Source: JBBPZA01 sp963728925 (lineage in GTDB: Bacteria; Actinomycetota; Thermoleophilia; Solirubrobacterales; Solirubrobacteraceae). From it: a stretch of 17,579 bases of DNA. The stretch lies in NCBI GenBank assembly GCA_963728925.1, contig CAVSMB010000010.1, forward strand, positions 1 through 17,579, given 5' to 3'. The notes beneath the pieces were generated by a model. The model ran no database searches, was not told where the DNA came from, and worked only from the letters and a program-made list of their open reading frames with translations. Shown in pieces: positions 14,816 to 17,579 of this stretch (within the stretch, counting starts at the first letter, position 1; each line of letters opens with the position of its first letter). The position numbers and the translations under genes were made by a program.

Positions 14816-15934
14816 TCAGCGCGGCGTGCGCAATCCCATGCGCCGCTTCAGCGCGAGCACGCGCGCAGCGGCCTCACGCAGGCGGGCGCGGAAGCTCTCG
14901 GATGCCCGCGCCCGGGCCAGGAGGGCGTCGTAGACGTCGCGGTAGCTGCCGGGCCCGGTGCTGAGCACGATGTTGGCGCCGGCGGCGACGCTGCGCACCG
15001 CCGCGCGGGCGACGCTCGAGCGGGCGAGGACCGCGCGCGCCTCGATGCTGTCGGTGACGACGACGCCGCGGAAGCCGAGCTCGCGGCGCAGCAGCTCACG
15101 GAGGATGCGCGGCGACTGGGAGGAGATCCGGCGGCGGTCGAGCGCCGGGTAGAGCGCGTGGGAGGCCATGACGATCGGCACGCCGGCCGCTATCGCGGCG
15201 CGGAAGGGCTCGAGGTCCTCCCGTTCGAGCTCCCGGCGCGAACGCCGCACGGCGACCTCGGTGTCGTCGGTGTTGGCGACGGCCCCGCCGAGGCCCGGGA
15301 AGTGCTTTGCCGTGGGGGCGACGCTCGGCCGGGCCGCGTACCCGCGGACCGCCGCGGCGGTGAGGGCGGCGACGCGCTCCGGGCCTCCCTCGAAGACACG
15401 GCCACCCAGGGCGCCCCCGGCGCCCGTGTCGACGACCGGCGCGAGGTTGACGTTGATCCCGAGGCGACGCAGGTCGCGCGAGGCTGCGCGCGCCGAAGCC
15501 CGGGCCTGCGCGGGCCCGGCGAGCGCGGACTGGCTGCGCTGCGGCGCGGCGAAGGGGACGATGCGTACCGGGCCGCCCTCCTGGTCGACGGCGACGAGCG
15601 CCGAACCGCGCGCGGCGCGCTGGAGCACGCGGGTCATGCGCCGCAGCCGACGCGCATCCACAACGTTGTCGCCGAAGAGGATCACGCCGCCGCCGCGCCC
15701 CTCGCGCAGGATGCGACGCACGTAGACGGGCACGGTCGCGCCGTCGAAGCTGAAGACGATCGCCTGGCCGGCCTGCCGGGAGAGCGAGAGCCGGTCGACG
15801 GGCGCCTCGCGGCGCTGCGCCGGGCGAGCCGGCGCCTGCGTCCCAGTCTCCTTGTCGCCCCCTCCTCCACAGGCCGGCAGCGAGAGGACCGCGGAGACGA
15901 GCGCAAGCGACACGATCGGGCGGGCGGCGGCCAC
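14816..15934 (-). CDS. Glycoside hydrolase family 3 lipoprotein (NagZ-like)
   Basis: This 372-residue protein begins with a lipoprotein signal whose lipobox LPAC ends at Cys22 and is followed by a glycine stretch, so it should be anchored outside the membrane. The GH3 barrel shows VDQEGGPV (116-123), KHFPGLGG (210-217) and the nucleophile Asp295 in VVTDSIEA, as in beta-N-acetylhexosaminidases that trim cell-wall muropeptides. In the loop after KHFPG the sequence reads NTDDTEV. The Asp-His acid/base pair known from NagZ is not obvious there, so catalysis may differ. There is no C-terminal GH3 domain, as usual for NagZ. The GTG at 15934 lies eight bases after a TACGGT box, suggesting a near-leaderless transcript. 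Confidence 0.88.
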   Translation of the reverse strand: MAAARPIVSLALVSAVLSLPACGGGGDKETGTQAPARPAQRREAPVDRLSLSRQAGQAIVFSFDGATVPVYVRRILREGRGGGVILFGDNVVDARRLRRMTRVLQRAARGSALVAVDQEGGPVRIVPFAAPQRSQSALAGPAQARASARAASRDLRRLGINVNLAPVVDTGAGGALGGRVFEGGPERVAALTAAAVRGYAARPSVAPTAKHFPGLGGAVANTDDTEVAVRRSRRELEREDLEPFRAAIAAGVPIVMASHALYPALDRRRISSQSPRILRELLRRELGFRGVVVTDSIEARAVLARSSVARAAVRSVAAGANIVLSTGPGSYRDVYDALLARARASESFRARLREAAARVLALKRRMGLRTPR

Positions 15935-15942
15935 GCGACCGA

Positions 15943-15948
15943 ACCGTA
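15943..15948 (-). promoter_or_regulatory. Putative -10 box of the GH3 lipoprotein gene
   Basis: TACGGT fits the actinobacterial TAnnnT pattern and ends eight bases before the GTG start. This implies a transcript with almost no leader. A -35 box is not evident. Confidence 0.3.
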
Positions 15949-15988
15949 CGCGAGGCGCGTCGGAGAGCGCTCGGGCGAGCGCGCCGGA

Positions 15989-15994
15989 TAGGGT
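15989..15994 (+). promoter_or_regulatory. Putative -10 box of the luciferase-like gene
   Basis: TAGGGT lies eight bases upstream of the ATG at 16003 and no Shine-Dalgarno sequence is present. This fits leaderless transcription divergent from the GH3 gene. Confidence 0.3.
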
Positions 15995-16002
15995 GCGTTT
16001 CC

Positions 16003-17035
16003 ATGGCGAGCGAGCTCTCTCTGGGCCTGAACACCGGCTACTGGACGGCGGGGCCGCCGCCCGGCGCCCAGGAGAGCGTCGCCGAGGCCGAGCGGCTCGG
16101 CTTCGACTCGATCTGGGCGGCCGAGGCGTACGGCTCCGACGTGCTCACGCCGCTCGCGTGGTGGGGAGCGCGGACCGAGCGAGTGAGGCTCGGCACGGCG
16201 ATCATGCAGATGTCGGCCCGCCAGCCGACCGCCGCGGCGATGGCCGCGCTGACCATGGACCACCTCTCGGGCGGGCGCTTCGTCCTCGGCCTCGGGGTTT
16301 CGGGGCCGCAGGTCGTCGAGGGCTGGTACGGCATGCCCTTCGCCAAGCCGCTCGCCCGGACGCGGGAGTACATCTCGATCGTGCGCCAGGCCTTCCGGCG
16401 CGAGCGGCGACGAGCGACGTCCCCACTACCCGCTTCCCCTCCCCGACGGGACCGGGCTGGGCAAGCCGCTCAAGCCGACGCTTCACCCCGTGCGCGAGGA
16501 CCTCCCGATCTTCCTGGGCGCCGAGGGCCCGAAGAACATCGCGCTCGCCGGCGAGCTGTGCGACGGCTGGCTCGCGCTCTTCTACTCGCCGCGCCACGAG
16601 GCGTTCTACCGCGACGCGCTCGCCGAGGCTTCGCCCGCGAGGGCGCCCGGCGCTCGTTCGAGGACTTCGAGGTGACCGCGACCGTCCCGGTTGTCCTCGG
16701 CGACGACGTCGAGGCGTCGCCGACGCCCTGCGCCCCATGTACGCGCTGTACTTCGGCGGCATGGGCTCCCGTGACCGCAACTTCCACCGCGACGTCGCCG
16801 TGCGCATGGGCTACGAGGCCGAGGCGATGCGCATCACCGACCTCTACCTCGACGGCAAGAAGGACGAGGCGGCCGCGGCCATTCCGACGGCCCTCGTCGA
16901 GGAGCTTGCCCTCATCGGCCCGCCGACAAGGTCCGCCACGACCTCGACGCGTGGCGCGACTCGATCGTGACGACGATGCTCGTCGGCGGGGACGCGGCGA
17001 CGATCCGGCAGATCTCGGAGCTCGTGCTCGGCTAG
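16003..17035 (+). pseudogene. Luciferase-like (LLM class, F420-type) oxidoreductase with four frameshifts
   Basis: Read across frames, this is a near-complete luciferase-like monooxygenase family protein of about 345 residues. It has LGLNTGYWTAGPP at the start, GFDSIWAAEAYGSD, VRLGTAIMQMSARQPTAAAM and HLSGGRFVLGLGVSGPQVVEGW. Later come EDLPIFLGAEGPKNIALAGE and a C-terminal LVGGDAATIRQISELVLG. Such enzymes typically use F420 as cofactor, which is knowledge of the family and not provable here. The frame changes near 16405-16424, 16627, 16718 and 16920. Three look like single-base losses and the first like one gain or two losses. No stop codons or lost motifs accompany them, and the next gene shows the same defect. 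I therefore favour sequencing error over true decay, but label the frame as broken as given. Confidence 0.8.
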
Positions 17036-17041
17036 AAGCGG

Positions 17042-17079
17042 GCCGGCCTCCGCCGGCTCTCGCGCGCGAGTGAGCGCGC
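17042..17079. terminator. Two adjacent hairpins between convergent genes
   Basis: GCCGGC-CTCC-GCCGGC (17042-17057) and GCGCGC-GAGTGA-GCGCGC (17062-17079) are perfect 6-bp stems in the gap between the luciferase-like gene and the convergent sigma factor gene. They lack T-runs, so a terminator role for both strands is only plausible. Confidence 0.35.
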
Positions 17080-17118
17080 AGGCCGCGTCAGGCCGCGCAG
17101 GTCGCGTCAGGCCGCGTC
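17079..17118. repeat. Four 10-bp tandem repeats at the sigma factor 3' end
   Basis: CAGGCCGCGT and close variants occur at 17079, 17089, 17099 and 17109. The last two overlap the stop codon and final alanine codons of the sigma factor gene. Slippage here could alter the protein end. Confidence 0.5.
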
Positions 17119-17579
17119 GGCGAGCGCGGCGAGCTCGCGCCGCAGGGCGAGCTCGGAGAGCGCCTTGCGCTCGATCTGGCGCACGCGCTCGGCGCTGATC
17201 CCGAGGCGTCGGCCGACCTGCGACATCGGCAGCGGCTCCTTGTCCCCGTTCAGCCCGAAGCGCAGCTGGATGACCTCGCGCTCGCGGTCGGGCAGCTGCC
17301 CGACGGTCCGGCGCACGGCCTCCTCGGTGAGCTCCATGTGCACCTGCTCGTCGACCGGCTTGTCCTCCGCGGGCATGAGGTCGCCGAGCCCGGCCTCATC
17401 GCCCTCGCCCACCGGGCGGTCGAGGCTCGTGACGATGCGGGCCACATCCTGGAGGTCGATGACCTGCTCGAGCGGCAGCTCGGCCGCCTCGGCGATCTCC
17501 TCGACGTCGCCTCCCGTCCGAGCTGAGCCGCGAGGCGTCGCGCAGAGGTGGCGATGCGCCGCTCGCGCTGTGCGACGTT
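17107..17579 (-). CDS. RNA polymerase sigma-70 factor, principal type (3' part, one frameshift)
   Basis: Only the C-terminal part is in the window. It reads from region 3 (VAQRERRIATSARRLAAQL) through the linker VTSLDRPVGEGDEAGLGDL to region 4. Region 4 shows LPDREREVIQLRFGL and the -35-binding helix-turn-helix MSQVGRRLGISAERVRQIER. This is the pattern of RpoD/SigA-like or closely related group 2 sigma factors. The frame is shifted by one base near 17503-17512, where GREA should continue into VEEIAEAAELPLEQV. The sequences on both sides are well conserved, so a base missing from the assembly is likely. The start is outside the window. Which of several principal-like sigma factors this is cannot be decided from the C-terminus. 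Confidence 0.88.
   Translation of the reverse strand, partial: RRTARAAHRHLCATPRGSARTGGDVEEIAEAAELPLEQVIDLQDVARIVTSLDRPVGEGDEAGLGDLMPAEDKPVDEQVHMELTEEAVRRTVGQLPDREREVIQLRFGLNGDKEPLPMSQVGRRLGISAERVRQIERKALSELALRRELAALADAA

Noticed and set aside
14420..15991. Long plus-strand open frame opposite the GH3 and MBL-rhodanese genes
   Set aside because: It is an antisense shadow crossing two real genes and their intergenic gap, with no recognisable domain.
1..17579. CRISPR array, phage-defence cassette or biosynthetic cluster
   Set aside because: No regularly spaced repeats were seen, and no recognisable defence or assembly-line genes. The mobile and relic genes explain the accessory character of the left half.

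Overview
The window is very GC-rich DNA with dense, tightly packed genes, a possible F420-type luciferase-like oxidoreductase gene, a principal-type sigma factor and weak Shine-Dalgarno signals. This suggests a high-GC actinobacterium, perhaps of the Thermoleophilia/Solirubrobacterales kind. That placement is an inference from style and gene content; no rRNA is present to confirm it.

Left third (1-3724) is a mobile-element patch. A compact IS66-type element with a single transposase gene is followed by a 117-bp scrap of an unrecognised gene. Next comes a second element with 29-bp terminal inverted repeats. It carries an ISKra4-type transposase, split by one frameshift, and a divergent DUF6788-type passenger gene. 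A perfect palindrome lies between those two genes.

The region 3880-6812 is a two-gene operon on the minus strand: a quinol-type nitric oxide reductase (norZ) and, overlapping its stop by 4 bp, a membrane protein built around a transposase-like zinc ribbon. Around it lie gene remains: the tail of an ATP-grasp acyl-CoA synthetase-type gene (7040-7281) and a heavily deleted P-type cation ATPase (8729-9401). Between those remains is an intact cysteine-free FAD/NAD(P) oxidoreductase (7417-8694). This part reads as an accessory respiratory/NO-detoxification patch eroded by insertions and deletions.

The right half (9687-17579) looks like stable chromosome: tRNA-Ser(CGA) downstream of tadA, a secreted subtilisin-like protease, an extended SDR sugar-nucleotide epimerase, a universal stress protein, a 28-residue membrane protein, a metallo-beta-lactamase/double-rhodanese sulfur enzyme, a GH3 lipoprotein of NagZ type, a luciferase-like monooxygenase reading frame and the 3' part of a sigma-70 gene. 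The last 1.6 kb carries at least five apparent single-base frameshifts in two otherwise well-conserved genes. This is most simply explained by poor sequence quality near the contig end.

The most interesting candidates are the zinc-ribbon membrane protein translationally coupled to norZ, the tiny membrane protein linked to the sulfur-enzyme/stress-protein cluster, and the palindrome between the divergent genes of the ISKra4-type element.
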